A stretch of 64,000 bases of DNA from Ktedonobacter sp. SOSP1-85 (GTDB taxonomy: Bacteria > Chloroflexota > Ktedonobacteria > Ktedonobacterales > Ktedonobacteraceae): NCBI RefSeq assembly GCF_016587415.1, contig NZ_BNJI01000003.1, positions 1,054,001-1,118,000 of the forward strand, read 5' to 3'. The first letter of the stretch is position 1; every line of letters starts with the position of its first letter. Under the pieces are notes generated by a model. The model saw only the letters and a program-made list of their open reading frames with translations. It was not told the DNA's origin and did not search any database. The position numbers were made by a program, and so were the translations under genes. Shown one piece after another: positions 1 to 12,482 of the stretch.

Positions 1-156
1 ACCATCAATTATGAAGAGCGCGATCCCCTCTGCGACCTTGACTACGTGCCCAACCAGGGGCGCCCCTGGAATGGTGATATCATCCTCACCAACGCCAGTG
101 GCTTCGCCGGGCTACACGCATCAATGGTTCTGAGAGCAGCGCCAGGAGAGAAGTAA
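1..156 (+). CDS. Type II PKS ketosynthase alpha (KS-alpha), C-terminal fragment
   Basis: The window opens inside this gene; only the last 51 codons are present, ending in TAA at 154-156. The fragment contains INYE, CDLDYVPN and a Gly-rich end (ASGFAGLHASMVL). This matches the C-terminus of KS-alpha proteins of aromatic polyketide synthases, which typically end SGFGGFQSAMVL, better than FabF, which ends NSFGFGGHN. KS-alpha carries out decarboxylative condensation of malonyl-ACP as a heterodimer with KS-beta. The TAATG overlap with the following KS-beta gene indicates translational coupling. The catalytic Cys/His/His residues lie outside the window, so activity cannot be judged. Confidence 0.85.
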   Translation, partial: TINYEERDPLCDLDYVPNQGRPWNGDIILTNASGFAGLHASMVLRAAPGEK

Positions 157-1421
157 TGAAAAAGGTTGTCATCACAGGTATCGGGTGTATCACACCCGCG
201 GGAATAGGCATGGACGAGCTATGGGAGCGCGCTCGTTCGGGAGAGGCCTGCACACAAACCATTGACCGCTTCAATCCCGCGCGCTACCAGTGTCAGGTCG
301 CGGGCCAGGCCAACACCTTTGACGCGCAACAGGAGCTGCCAGCGCGCACCGTCAAACGCACGGACCGCTTTACGCACCTGGCCCTCGCCACGGTCAACCA
401 GGCCCTGGCGGACGCTCGCCTGAGTGTGGATGCCGAGAACGGCGTTCGCCCGGAGCGAGTCGCTGTCATGGTCGGCAACGTTCTCGGCGGCTGGGAGTTC
501 GCCGAGCGCGAACTGCGCGAGTTGTGGCGCGACGGCGCACGCGAGGTCAGCCCCTACCAGGCCACGGCCTGGTTCCCCGCGGCGCCCCAGGGCAATATCT
601 GCATCAACCTGGGCATCAAAGGGCCAGCACGTACCTTTGTCTCTGACCGTGCCAGCGGCGCCTACGCACTCATTCATGGCGCAGACGTCATTCGCCGTGG
701 CCAGGCCGACGTGGTTATCGCGGGCGGCACCGAAGCGCCGCTCTCACCCTACGCCTGGCTCTGCTGCCAGACCGCAGGCTATCTCACCCGCCACGGCAAC
801 AAGCAGCCAGGCGCGGCCTATCGCCCCTTTGAGCGCAAACACACCGGAACCGTCCTCGGCGAAGGCAGTTCCTTCCTGATTCTGGAAGAGCTGGAACATG
901 CACAGCGCCGTGGCGCAACCATCTATGGCGAGCTCAAGGGCTGGGCGGTCGGCAGCGATGGCTATATCCCGCTCTACACCGTTGAGCCGCATGGCTACAT
1001 CCTGGCTAAGACCATCCAGAAGAGCCTGCGCCACGCAGACCTGGAGGCTGGACAGGTCGACGCCATCTTCGCTCATGGCTCCGGCATTCCAGTAGAGGAT
1101 ATGACCGAGGCCTACGCCTTCAAGGATACCTTTGGCGCACGCAGCCAGGATGTCCCGGTTACAGCTCCTAAGTCCGCCATCGGGCATATGCTTGGCGCGG
1201 CAGCCCCAGCAGACGTAGCTCTGGCCCTACGCGCCATGGCGAAGAAGGAGCTTCCGCCCACTGCCAACCTGGATCAGCCAGCGCCCGGTTTTGACCTGAA
1301 CTTCGTGCGCGGCAATGCCCAGAAACTGGAATCCTTCCGGAACACCCTCGTCGTCTCACGCGGATTTGGAGGAGTGAACGCATGTATGGTAGTGAGCGCC
1401 TGGTCGGCAACCGTGGCCTGA
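156..1421 (+). CDS. Type II PKS ketosynthase beta / chain length factor
   Basis: A 421-residue thiolase-fold ketosynthase homologue, full length for the family. The N-terminus VVITGIGCITPAG, LPARTVKRTDRFTHLA and the ending SRGFGGVNACMVV are typical of KS/CLF proteins. Where ketosynthases carry the nucleophilic Cys, this protein reads VSDRASG, so Arg165 replaces Cys; actinobacterial chain length factors usually have Gln there (VSEQAGG). The His/Lys/His positions are kept (HGSG at 307, KSAIGH at 339-344). It is therefore the non-condensing partner of the KS-alpha just upstream and should set chain length. Start ATG 156 overlaps the KS-alpha stop by one base. The next gene overlaps its 3' end by 40 bases. 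A non-type-II KS pair is possible but unlikely given the ACP and cyclase downstream. Confidence 0.85.
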   Translation: MKKVVITGIGCITPAGIGMDELWERARSGEACTQTIDRFNPARYQCQVAGQANTFDAQQELPARTVKRTDRFTHLALATVNQALADARLSVDAENGVRPERVAVMVGNVLGGWEFAERELRELWRDGAREVSPYQATAWFPAAPQGNICINLGIKGPARTFVSDRASGAYALIHGADVIRRGQADVVIAGGTEAPLSPYAWLCCQTAGYLTRHGNKQPGAAYRPFERKHTGTVLGEGSSFLILEELEHAQRRGATIYGELKGWAVGSDGYIPLYTVEPHGYILAKTIQKSLRHADLEAGQVDAIFAHGSGIPVEDMTEAYAFKDTFGARSQDVPVTAPKSAIGHMLGAAAPADVALALRAMAKKELPPTANLDQPAPGFDLNFVRGNAQKLESFRNTLVVSRGFGGVNACMVVSAWSATVA

Positions 1422-1846
1422 TCCAGATACAAAACATTCAAGCACCCATGCAATCGCTCGCGCTCCTGCCAACCGTGCAGACTCTTGGGGTAGACCTGGT
1501 GCATATACAACGCATGCAGGATATCTACAATCGCTGGGGCGAGCGCATCCTGGTCAGGCTCTTTACTGACCAGGAGCGCCACTCCTGCCAGAACGCCAAT
1601 GGCTATCGCTGGCGCTCGCTGGCAGGCCGCTTCGGCGCTAAGGAGGCCGTCAAAAAGATCCTGGCGAGCCAGGGACAACTGGTGGGACTGAATGAAATCG
1701 AGATCCTGAATGGGACGTATGGCGAGCCATATATCAGGCTTCACGGGCGTGCGCAGGCCGCATTCGAGCACCTGGGATACACCCGCCTGATGCTCAGCAT
1801 CTCACACGATGCGGGCATGGCCATCGCCACTGTGATTGCTTCATAG
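1382..1846 (+). CDS. AcpS-type 4'-phosphopantetheinyl transferase
   Basis: A 154-residue protein with the AcpS signature: GVDLVHIQRM near residue 36 (Mg-binding Asp), RLFTDQER, and GRFGAKEAVKKIL (Glu/Lys of the active site), ending LSISHDAGMAIA. It transfers phosphopantetheine from CoA to a carrier-protein Ser, most likely the ACP at 2045. A GGAGGAG sequence about 8 bases before ATG 1382 supports that start, although those bases also encode the conserved FGG of KS-beta. A shorter form from ATG 1448 would begin closer to the family N-terminus and cannot be excluded. Its position inside the polyketide operon suggests a dedicated transferase separate from the housekeeping one. A second AcpS-like gene occurs at 16464. 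Confidence 0.85.
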   Translation: MYGSERLVGNRGLIQIQNIQAPMQSLALLPTVQTLGVDLVHIQRMQDIYNRWGERILVRLFTDQERHSCQNANGYRWRSLAGRFGAKEAVKKILASQGQLVGLNEIEILNGTYGEPYIRLHGRAQAAFEHLGYTRLMLSISHDAGMAIATVIAS

Positions 1847-1858
1847 TAAAAAGGAGGT

Positions 1859-1879
1859 GCAGGAGGGAAACCCTCCTGC
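1859..1879 (+). other. Perfect 9-bp hairpin after the PPTase gene
   Basis: Arms GCAGGAGGG (1859-1867) and CCCTCCTGC (1871-1879) are perfectly complementary around an AAA loop. It follows the PPTase stop by about a dozen bases. There is no T-run after it, so it may be a pausing or processing element rather than an intrinsic terminator. It lies directly before the possible structured RNA. Confidence 0.6.
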
Positions 1880-1896
1880 CGGGGCGTGGGCTTCCT

Positions 1897-1969
1897 TTCC
1901 GCTCACCTGAGCCAACAGGCTAGGTGCGAAAGTGCCGCTGCGCCCCCGAATGGGGGTTGGTGAGCGGAA
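1897..1969 (+). ncRNA. Possible structured leader RNA upstream of the ACP gene
   Basis: An 11-bp perfect outer helix, TTCCGCTCACC (1897-1907) with GGTGAGCGGAA (1959-1969), encloses three consecutive small hairpins. They are AGCC-AACA-GGCT (1910-1921), GGTGC-GAAA-GTGCC (1923-1936, with two G-U pairs and a GNRA loop) and CCCCC-GAAT-GGGGG (1943-1956). This is a compact multibranch fold. It sits 75 bases before the ACP start, so a riboswitch-like or processing element is possible. It matches no riboswitch class I can name. The pairings were found by eye; no energy calculation or covariation was done. Confidence 0.45.
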
Positions 1970-2044
1970 TAAGAAACCAGTCCCCCACACAATTCCCCTG
2001 TTTACTTTGTAAACAAATTACTAACGAGAAAAGGGATAGAAACT

Positions 2045-2293
2045 ATGAATATTCGTGCGGAACTTCTCCATGTCATGCAGGACCTGCACATTGATATTAG
2101 CAAGGTGACGCCCACGACCAGACTAAAAGATGACCTGGATATGGACTCCACCGAGATCGTCGAGATGGCGGTCGCGCTTGAGAAGCGCCTCCCTCTCACG
2201 ATTGATGACGCCGCTCTGGGTAAATTACAGACCTTTGCCGACGTAGAAAAATTCCTGCAAGCCCTCATGGACAAACAGGTAGCCGTTTCCTAA
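2045..2293 (+). CDS. Acyl carrier protein of the type II PKS
   Basis: An 82-residue acyl carrier protein. The phosphopantetheine site is Ser35 in DLDMDSTEIVEM, followed by the acidic helix II typical of ACPs and the hydrophobic helix IV (FADVEKFLQALM). It tethers the growing polyketide chain for KS-alpha/KS-beta. It lies between the PPTase and the aromatase/cyclase on the same strand. The upstream 200 bases are unusually structured (hairpin 1859-1879, possible RNA 1897-1969, and a GTTTAC-TTT-GTAAAC inverted repeat at 2000-2014). The start ATG is preceded by an AAGGGATAG sequence. Confidence 0.9.
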   Translation: MNIRAELLHVMQDLHIDISKVTPTTRLKDDLDMDSTEIVEMAVALEKRLPLTIDDAALGKLQTFADVEKFLQALMDKQVAVS

Positions 2294-2339
2294 TCGCCAA
2301 TTAAACAAACACAAAAATATAATATGGAGGATTACAACC

Positions 2340-2813
2340 ATGCCACGCATTCAAAACAGCATCATCATTTGCAAAGACCCGCAGACCGTCTTCGACATCA
2401 CCAATGACATCGAGCGCTGGCCCATTCTCTTCAACGAGTACCACGGTGCAAAGATTCTCAATCGCGAGAGCGAAGGCCGCTACACCCGCCTGTCCTTCCA
2501 GCTCACCAATGCCGAGGGCAACACCTGGCGCTCTCAGCGCCTGTTAGACCACCAGCAAATGGTCGCCACCGCTGAGCGTGAAGAGCCACTCTATCCCTTC
2601 GCGTACATGCACTTGAAGTGGACCTGCGAGGCCGCGCCAGAGGGTACAAAGATGACCTGGACCCAGGACTTTGAGCTCGATCCCAAATATCCCGATCCTC
2701 TGCCCGTCGTGCTTGACCGCATGAATGCTCACACTGTAGAGAACCAGCAGAATATCAAAGAGAAGATCGAATCTGGACAGGCTGAGAAGCTGACAGCCGA
2801 GGCCATGCGCTAA
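2340..2813 (+). CDS. Polyketide aromatase/cyclase (SRPBCC fold)
   Basis: A 157-residue single-domain member of the START/Bet v1-like polyketide cyclase family. Family marks are DIERWPILFNEY near residue 22, a central YMHLKW strand, TKMTWTQDFEL, and a long C-terminal helix with NAHTVENQQNIKEKIE. In type II systems these proteins direct first-ring cyclisation and aromatisation of the ACP-bound polyketone (TcmN N-domain and WhiE-VI type). It follows the ACP gene after 46 bases with a GGAGG ribosome site. Its presence makes an aromatic product far more likely than a fatty acid. The single-domain length suggests a monodomain aromatase, but the ring specificity cannot be read from the sequence. Confidence 0.87.
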   Translation: MPRIQNSIIICKDPQTVFDITNDIERWPILFNEYHGAKILNRESEGRYTRLSFQLTNAEGNTWRSQRLLDHQQMVATAEREEPLYPFAYMHLKWTCEAAPEGTKMTWTQDFELDPKYPDPLPVVLDRMNAHTVENQQNIKEKIESGQAEKLTAEAMR

Positions 2814-2833
2814 CTCAACCAATTCCACGTGAC

Positions 2834-2890
2834 GTGGTGTGTGGTAAGTCCATGGCGGCTGCAGGCTGCTATGGACTTACCACACACCAC
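2834..2890. repeat. Intergenic palindrome, 20-bp perfect stem
   Basis: Arms 2834-2853 and 2871-2890 are perfectly complementary (starting GTGGTGTGTGGTAAG), with a 17-base loop. It lies just after the aromatase gene and could end transcription, though only a short A/T run follows. Ten bases downstream, at 2901-2922, is a small hairpin (AGCGCC-GCA-GGCG) followed by GAGAAG; this module recurs next to other palindromes in the window. Confidence 0.8.
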
Positions 2891-3085
2891 TAAAAAAGCG
2901 AGCGCCGCAGGCGCGAGAAGTCAATAAAGCATACATGGCATCATCGAATGTTTTGCAGTAAGAGGTGAGTGGGAGGGAATGTGAAAACGTCTTAATTGCA
3001 GTATCCTCAGACGGATCGAAGGAAGAGTCCGAGAGCTCAGCATTCGCTTCCCGCATCCAACCTCTATCTGCGGGAGCAGCATAAC

Positions 3086-3949
3086 ATGGGAAAGCCAAAG
3101 ATGTCAATTGATTTTGCATTAAGGAGTAGAAAAGTGTTTGATGCTACCTTAAAGTTAAATGCTCGGGTGCCTAACACCATTTATAGAAAAAGCGTGGCCG
3201 AGGTTGAGGTACAGAACCTGGCGAAGCGCTACGGCAAGCTAGAAGCAGTCAAGGGCGTCACCTTTGGCATCAACAGGGGAGAGATCTTTGGCCTGCTCGG
3301 ACCCAATGGCGCGGGCAAAAGTACCGTCATCAATATGATGTGCGGCTACCTGCGCCCAACAGCTGGCGATACCTACATTCGCAATCTCTCCGTCAAAAAG
3401 AAAGGCAGAGCCGTCAAATATCACATCGGCGTCGTACCACAGGAGCTTGCACTATATAGTGATTTAAGCGCCCTGGAGAACCTAACCTTTTTTGCCAAAA
3501 TGTATGGCATTCCTGGCCAGCAACGTAAGAAGCGCGCCGAAGAGGTCCTCAACTTTGTGGGGCTCTACGAGCGGCGCAAAGATGCGCCGAAGCATTTCTC
3601 TGGCGGCATGCAGCGCCGACTCAATATCGCCATTGCCTTGATGCACAATCCATCCTTCCTGCTCATGGACGAGCCAACCGTCGGAGTAGATCCGCAATCG
3701 CGCGAGCACATCTTTGCAAGCATCGAGCGCCTGCGCGACCAGGGAACAACCATTCTCTACACAACGCACTATATGGAAGAGGCCGAGCGCCTCTGCCAGC
3801 GTATCGCGATCATGAATGAAGGGAGCATCATCGCTATAGGCACATTGCCCCAGCTACTTGCCCGGCTAGAACCAGAACGCACTATTCAACGACCACGAGG
3901 ACTACAAGAACTCTTTATCCAGCTTACAGGCAAAACGCTACGGGACTAG
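3086..3949 (+). CDS. ABC exporter ATP-binding subunit
   Basis: ATPase of an ABC-2 type exporter, 287 residues from ATG 3086, which has GGGAG upstream. A TTG at 2996 would add 30 residues with no family match. Walker A GPNGAGKST is at about 72-80, the signature SGGMQRR at about 172, and Walker B FLLMDEPTVGVDP at about 192, followed by an H-loop TTHYMEEAE. It follows the polyketide genes on the same strand and is 17 bases before a permease gene. The pair probably exports the polyketide or gives self-resistance (DrrAB-like arrangement). That role is inferred from position only. Confidence 0.85.
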   Translation: MGKPKMSIDFALRSRKVFDATLKLNARVPNTIYRKSVAEVEVQNLAKRYGKLEAVKGVTFGINRGEIFGLLGPNGAGKSTVINMMCGYLRPTAGDTYIRNLSVKKKGRAVKYHIGVVPQELALYSDLSALENLTFFAKMYGIPGQQRKKRAEEVLNFVGLYERRKDAPKHFSGGMQRRLNIAIALMHNPSFLLMDEPTVGVDPQSREHIFASIERLRDQGTTILYTTHYMEEAERLCQRIAIMNEGSIIAIGTLPQLLARLEPERTIQRPRGLQELFIQLTGKTLRD

Positions 3950-3966
3950 ACTGAAAGAACAATTCT

Positions 3967-5223
3967 ATGAGAACGCTCTGGCATATCGCGAAAAAAGACC
4001 TCTTGCAGGTCATTAAAGATAAACACTCGCTCATTCTGCTACTTCTCGTCCCGCTTTTGCTGATCAGCATTATGGGCAGTGCCTTTGGCAGCGCCTTCAG
4101 CAACAACGCGTCAGTAGAGTTTATGGTTGCCATCAACAACCAGGACAGTGGGCGCGTAGGGGATACTATTGTCAAAACCTTGCAAGGAACCAATAGCAGC
4201 TTTAAACTTAATGTGAAGGGATATAGCACCTCTCAGCAAGTCTTACAGCAGGTGGAGAACGAAAAAGCGGTCGCAGGCATCATAGTCCCCACGGGAACCT
4301 CGCAGAGGCTCCAGGATGCCGCCAGCAAAGGCCAAACGCCGAACAACGTCATTCAGTTCTACACCCGCCCTAACAGCAGAGATGAACGCAGTACCTTCAC
4401 GCAACAGCTCGTCACCGGTGTCATCAATCGCCAGATCGACGCCCTCTACGCGGGGAGCGCCGCCGTTCAGCAGGTGCAAGCTGTCTGCCAGCAGCCAGCA
4501 AATACCTGTAATTATGCAACTATCAAACCTGAAGCCATTAGTAAAACGGTTGGGGAAGCCAGCCAGACAAGTAAAAATATAAGCCTGGTGCAGATGCTTA
4601 CAACGGGGAGCGCACCCAGAAGCAACAACTTCGACCAGTTGCTGCCGGGCTTCGCGGTACTCTTCGCGCTGTTTGGTCTCAACTCGGCTGCGTCCACCAT
4701 TCTCCAGGAGAAGGAAGAGGGAACATTTCGCCGTCTGCTGATTGCTCCCGTACCCAGGTATGCTTTGCTTGGGGGCAAGCTTATCGCCCAGTTCCTGCTC
4801 ACGCTCCTACAATTGAGCGTACTCTTTACAATTGGCTATTACGTGTTCAAACTCAACATTGGCTCCTGGCAGGCCATCGCGCTCCTGCTGGTCAGCACCA
4901 GTTTCGCGACCACGGGTCTCGGCATGTTACTCGTCTCAATCGTCAAATCGAGGAGGCAGCTCACACCCATTGTCACGCTGACCACGCTGGTAACATCCGC
5001 CATTGGCGGCTCCTGGTGGCCGCTCTGGTCGGAACCGCAATGGATGCAGCAGATAGCCAAAATTGGCATCACGGCCTGGGCAATTGATGGGCTAAACGGA
5101 GTCATGATCTTCGGAAAAGGCCTCTCCGAGGTGCAGTTCAATATCCTTGGCCTGCTTGGGTATGGCCTGATCTGCTTTTTCCTGGCCTTGCGCCTCTTCC
5201 GTTTCCAGGAGCAAAGCGCGTAG
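3967..5223 (+). CDS. ABC-2 type exporter permease
   Basis: A 418-residue membrane protein with one N-terminal transmembrane helix (about 20-40), a large extracytoplasmic domain (about 45-215), then five to six C-terminal helices, the standard ABC-2 permease layout. The segment ILQEKEEGTFRRLLIAPV before the C-terminal helices is a hallmark coupling region of this family. It forms an operon with the ATPase at 3086. The gene is followed by a 23-bp palindrome that likely ends the transcript. Substrate is unknown; the polyketide made by the upstream genes is the natural candidate. Confidence 0.87.
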   Translation: MRTLWHIAKKDLLQVIKDKHSLILLLLVPLLLISIMGSAFGSAFSNNASVEFMVAINNQDSGRVGDTIVKTLQGTNSSFKLNVKGYSTSQQVLQQVENEKAVAGIIVPTGTSQRLQDAASKGQTPNNVIQFYTRPNSRDERSTFTQQLVTGVINRQIDALYAGSAAVQQVQAVCQQPANTCNYATIKPEAISKTVGEASQTSKNISLVQMLTTGSAPRSNNFDQLLPGFAVLFALFGLNSAASTILQEKEEGTFRRLLIAPVPRYALLGGKLIAQFLLTLLQLSVLFTIGYYVFKLNIGSWQAIALLLVSTSFATTGLGMLLVSIVKSRRQLTPIVTLTTLVTSAIGGSWWPLWSEPQWMQQIAKIGITAWAIDGLNGVMIFGKGLSEVQFNILGLLGYGLICFFLALRLFRFQEQSA

Positions 5224-5278
5224 ACGAGCGTTGCAAGCAAACTCTTCTCATCGTCAACTTTGCGCGTGTTTGATAAAA

Positions 5279-5327
5279 GAAGAGCCGATAATTATTTGAG
5301 CTAAGCTCAAATAATTATCGGCTCTTC
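5279..5327. terminator. 23-bp perfect palindrome, likely bidirectional terminator
   Basis: Arms 5279-5301 and 5305-5327 pair perfectly around a three-base loop. It stands between the exporter operon (plus) and the 3' end of the 23S gene (minus), where a terminator for both is expected. No long T-run follows on either side, so rho-independent action is not proven. It lacks the hairpin-GAGAAG side module seen at other palindromes. Confidence 0.7.
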
Positions 5328-5496
5328 CTCTATATCTGTAACCTGTCCAAAGAAGTATTCCCTCAATTTTGCTGAGCCACGCTGGCCTGCTCCTGCTCCC
5401 CGTGCTGCTCGCCCTCTCACTCGTGCTCAGGTCCGATCATAGACCGCTCTCACTCACACCACAAGGACTCACCACACTTCGCGAAGAAACAGAATG

Positions 5497-10237
<4,741 letters not shown>

Positions 10238-10542
10238 GTGATGAATGTATCTCACAGACACCAACAGGCATCTGTAATGATCATGTAGTTTGCGTCCAGG
10301 CTAGAAGCACGTTGTCGTTACTTCATTGCTTTGTTCGCAGAATTGACAGGAACGGTGTTCTTCACGATTGAGCGGTGCTCAATCAACGAAGTTCCGTTGT
10401 ACTTCTGCATTCCACTCTTCAGTTGTTCAGGGTACTCTGGTTCGTTCTTCTTTTGCTTGAACCGCAACCCGGCAAGCCCGTGAGCTTGCGCTTGTGTGTC
10501 GCTCCGGCGTTCGCGGTGTTCGTGTTCGCCGTTGACTGTGTC

Positions 10543-10571
10543 AGTATCGCATACTATTTGCGCTTTGTCAA
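10543..10571 (-). promoter_or_regulatory. rRNA operon promoter, proximal (P2)
   Basis: On the minus strand: -35 TTGACA (10566-10571), a 17-base spacer, and -10 GATACT (10543-10548). The predicted start near 10536 gives a leader of about 300 bases before 16S. The leader at 10238-10542 shows no gene. The -35 is perfect consensus and spacing is ideal, as expected for a strong rRNA promoter. Confidence 0.75.
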
Positions 10572-10863
10572 GTACTTTTCTGACTTCTTTTTGCGATCGC
10601 TGAAAACTCGTTTTCAGTCGTGAAAAATCTGGTCAGGAACCCTCCTGCATCCTGTCAGAGACAGCACAAAGCCACGTCCACTCTTCTCTGGAGAGAACGT
10701 GTTATGCAGCGGGGGAAGTACCCGTGGCGAGCCACCTTAGCGTGGCGCCTGGGCATCTGCGATCCTGCGCTTCAAAAGCGAGGTACAGACGCCGGGTAAA
10801 TCGGACAGGAGCACCGATCAAACCGGTGATTGTCGCTGTTTACCATGTGTTTGGAGTGAGGGC

Positions 10864-10892
10864 ATTATCCCACAGCTGTTCTGTACTGTCAA
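10864..10892 (-). promoter_or_regulatory. rRNA operon promoter, distal (P1)
   Basis: On the minus strand: -35 TTGACA (10887-10892), a 17-base spacer, and -10 GATAAT (10864-10869), one base from consensus. It lies 321 bases upstream of the second promoter, forming a tandem P1/P2 arrangement. The 10572-10863 interval between them holds no recognisable gene or tRNA. Confidence 0.75.
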
Positions 10893-11007
10893 ACAATGCG
10901 AGAAATCGGTACTATTGGTAGGCGTATTGCTCCAGGCGTAGTATATCGTGGTGCGAACATGGCTAGTCGTCACACTTAAATATAAATATGATCATACCCT
11001 GACTGCC

Positions 11008-11700
11008 CTAAAGCATGTTAATCGCTCGGGCCGCTACAATAACGATCAATGACATGGCGATCAGGGCCTGGACCATCATTAAGGCCTTAATACGACGCGT
11101 CAGGGGCATCGTATCGGTGGGGCTGAGCGCAGTGGCCGTGGTAAAAGCCACAAAGAGATAATCAAGATAGTGAGGCGCCCAACTGCCATCATTTCCGCCT
11201 ATTTGTTGAGGAAACTGCCAATCAACAGCCTTGTGTCCGGCCTGGTGACGCTTGACAGGCCCTCCTCCATCCACCTCCCAGTACCAGAGTGAGAAAACAA
11301 GAATGTTAAACAACCATAGCACAATGGCTGATGAGAAGAGGACCTGGGCATGCTTATCCGCTGGTAAAGTCACAATAAGCAACAAGACACCAATAGCCAG
11401 GGCCGCCGTGACCACCCCCAGCGTAAGTAATGTCAGCAGGCGAGTCGTGAAATGAGGGAGGCGCCGCCCAAACAAACGTGCAATGATCGCTGGGCATAAT
11501 GCTACAATCTCAATCGCCAGCAAAAGCCAGGCAGGACCCAGGCGCAATTTTGCGGGTAGGAAGAAATAAAGCACACCTAACATCAGAGAGCCAAGGATCG
11601 CAGCCCAGCGGGGGGCTACTACCATACCTTCAGGCAGATCGCGTCGCGCTGGATCTGTAAGGTTGGGATTTAAGGAGCTGTTCTCTTCAGCCGAGCGCAT
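11008..11700 (-). CDS. DUF1345 integral membrane protein
   Basis: A 230-residue membrane protein with about six hydrophobic segments. The C-terminal part YLFVAFTTATALSPTDT followed by a long hydrophobic helix ending IVIVAARAIN is characteristic of DUF1345 proteins, which resemble two-helix ion-channel pores. The biochemical function of the family is not established. A GGAGGAG site about 12 bases before ATG 11700 supports the start. It stands alone between the rRNA operon promoters and a copper-storage-like gene that runs the other way. Confidence 0.75.
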   Translation of the reverse strand: MRSAEENSSLNPNLTDPARRDLPEGMVVAPRWAAILGSLMLGVLYFFLPAKLRLGPAWLLLAIEIVALCPAIIARLFGRRLPHFTTRLLTLLTLGVVTAALAIGVLLLIVTLPADKHAQVLFSSAIVLWLFNILVFSLWYWEVDGGGPVKRHQAGHKAVDWQFPQQIGGNDGSWAPHYLDYLFVAFTTATALSPTDTMPLTRRIKALMMVQALIAMSLIVIVAARAINML

Positions 11701-11943
11701 AAGCTGTGTCTCTCCTCCTCAATATAGCGAGTTGCCTCTCTATTGTATTCCAGGATGCAGGCTTGTGTGAATATTGTCTACCTCTGATGTTACGATTTGA
11801 CATCAGCAAGCGTGTACTGCTAATATTTCTGCCTTTACTCTGGTACATTCACCAAATCTGTAGAGCCCATGCAATGCATGGACCCTTGCTGGAGGGCTTG
11901 CAAAGTCTAAACTAGCATGGACCCTACAAGGAGGAAAGCTGTT

Positions 11944-12276
11944 ATGCATGAACCTGTTATAGAGAGCCACTTGCGGCAATGCACACAAGCCTGCAACTAC
12001 TGCCATGCTGTCTGTGAGCAAACTTTGCACTATTGCCTCCACAAGGGAGGACGCCTCCTGCAAGGCGATTGTGTACAAGCGCTAATCGACTGCTCGCAAA
12101 TCTGCCAGCTTACACAGGATCTCACGCTACGCCAGTCGCCGCTTCAGGAGCGTACACGCGGTCTCTGTGCTGAGGCTTGCCACCGGTGCGCCCAGATCTG
12201 TCAGCAGTTTCAGGAAGACGCCCAGATGCACGTCTGTGCCAACATGTGTCAGCAATGCGCGACTGCATGCCAGTAA
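11944..12276 (+). CDS. Cys-rich four-helix bundle copper-binding protein (Csp-like)
   Basis: A 110-residue protein with 16 Cys, mostly as CxxxC and CxxC pairs spaced along predicted helices (QACNYCHAVCEQ, LCAEACHRCAQICQQ, CANMCQQCATACQ). This fits the Csp/DUF326 copper-storage family, in which Cys residues line the core of a four-helix bundle and bind many Cu(I) ions. No signal peptide is seen, so it is probably cytosolic (Csp3-like). ATG 11944 was chosen because AAGGAGG lies about 9 bases upstream; a version nine residues longer is possible. It is convergent with a metal exporter gene, suggesting a small metal-homeostasis island. Confidence 0.8.
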   Translation: MHEPVIESHLRQCTQACNYCHAVCEQTLHYCLHKGGRLLQGDCVQALIDCSQICQLTQDLTLRQSPLQERTRGLCAEACHRCAQICQQFQEDAQMHVCANMCQQCATACQ

Positions 12277-12300
12277 ATGCTTCACACAGGGGCAATTTCG

Positions 12301-12482
12301 CTAGTTGACACCCCCATCTTCTTCGGGAGGCTCCATGTGGAGCGTAATCGTATCTAAGCATGGAAAGCGCTGCCGCAGATCGCGCTTGACCTCTTCGGCC
12401 TGGATATGTACCTGGCTTACAGGGGCATGCGCTTGAAAAATCAGGTGGAATGTCAGGTCGAGTTGAGACATATCCTCGGGGT
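12301..12482 (-). pseudogene. Out-of-frame C-terminal part of the CDF exporter
   Basis: Read one base out of phase with the CDF gene upstream, this stretch encodes LDLTFHLIFQAHAPVSQ, HIQAEEVKRDLRQRFPCLD and a terminal HMEPPEED before TAG at 12301-12303. It matches the end of a second cation-efflux dimerisation domain, parallel to the first copy in the same protein (DVDLEVPTDLSLQEAHAQ). A one-base loss near 12470-12485 would explain the split. A sequencing error or a real recent mutation are both possible. No -1 slippery heptamer is evident. Confidence 0.7.

Noticed and set aside
219-677. Long antisense frames, here opposite KS-beta, and similar ones opposite other genes
   Set aside because: They mirror the codon structure of the sense genes and have no recognisable domains.
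1897-1969. Hammerhead, twister or TPP element in the leader RNA
   Set aside because: CUGANGA with the hammerhead core arrangement, twister loops and TPP motifs are all absent, despite a GAAA loop and a CTGAG sequence.
2996-3085. TTG-initiated N-terminal extension of the ABC ATPase
   Set aside because: The added 30 residues have no family match, and ATG 3086 has a well-placed GGGAG.
5328-5496. 5S rRNA after 23S
   Set aside because: No 5S-like sequence could be recognised on the minus strand in this gap.
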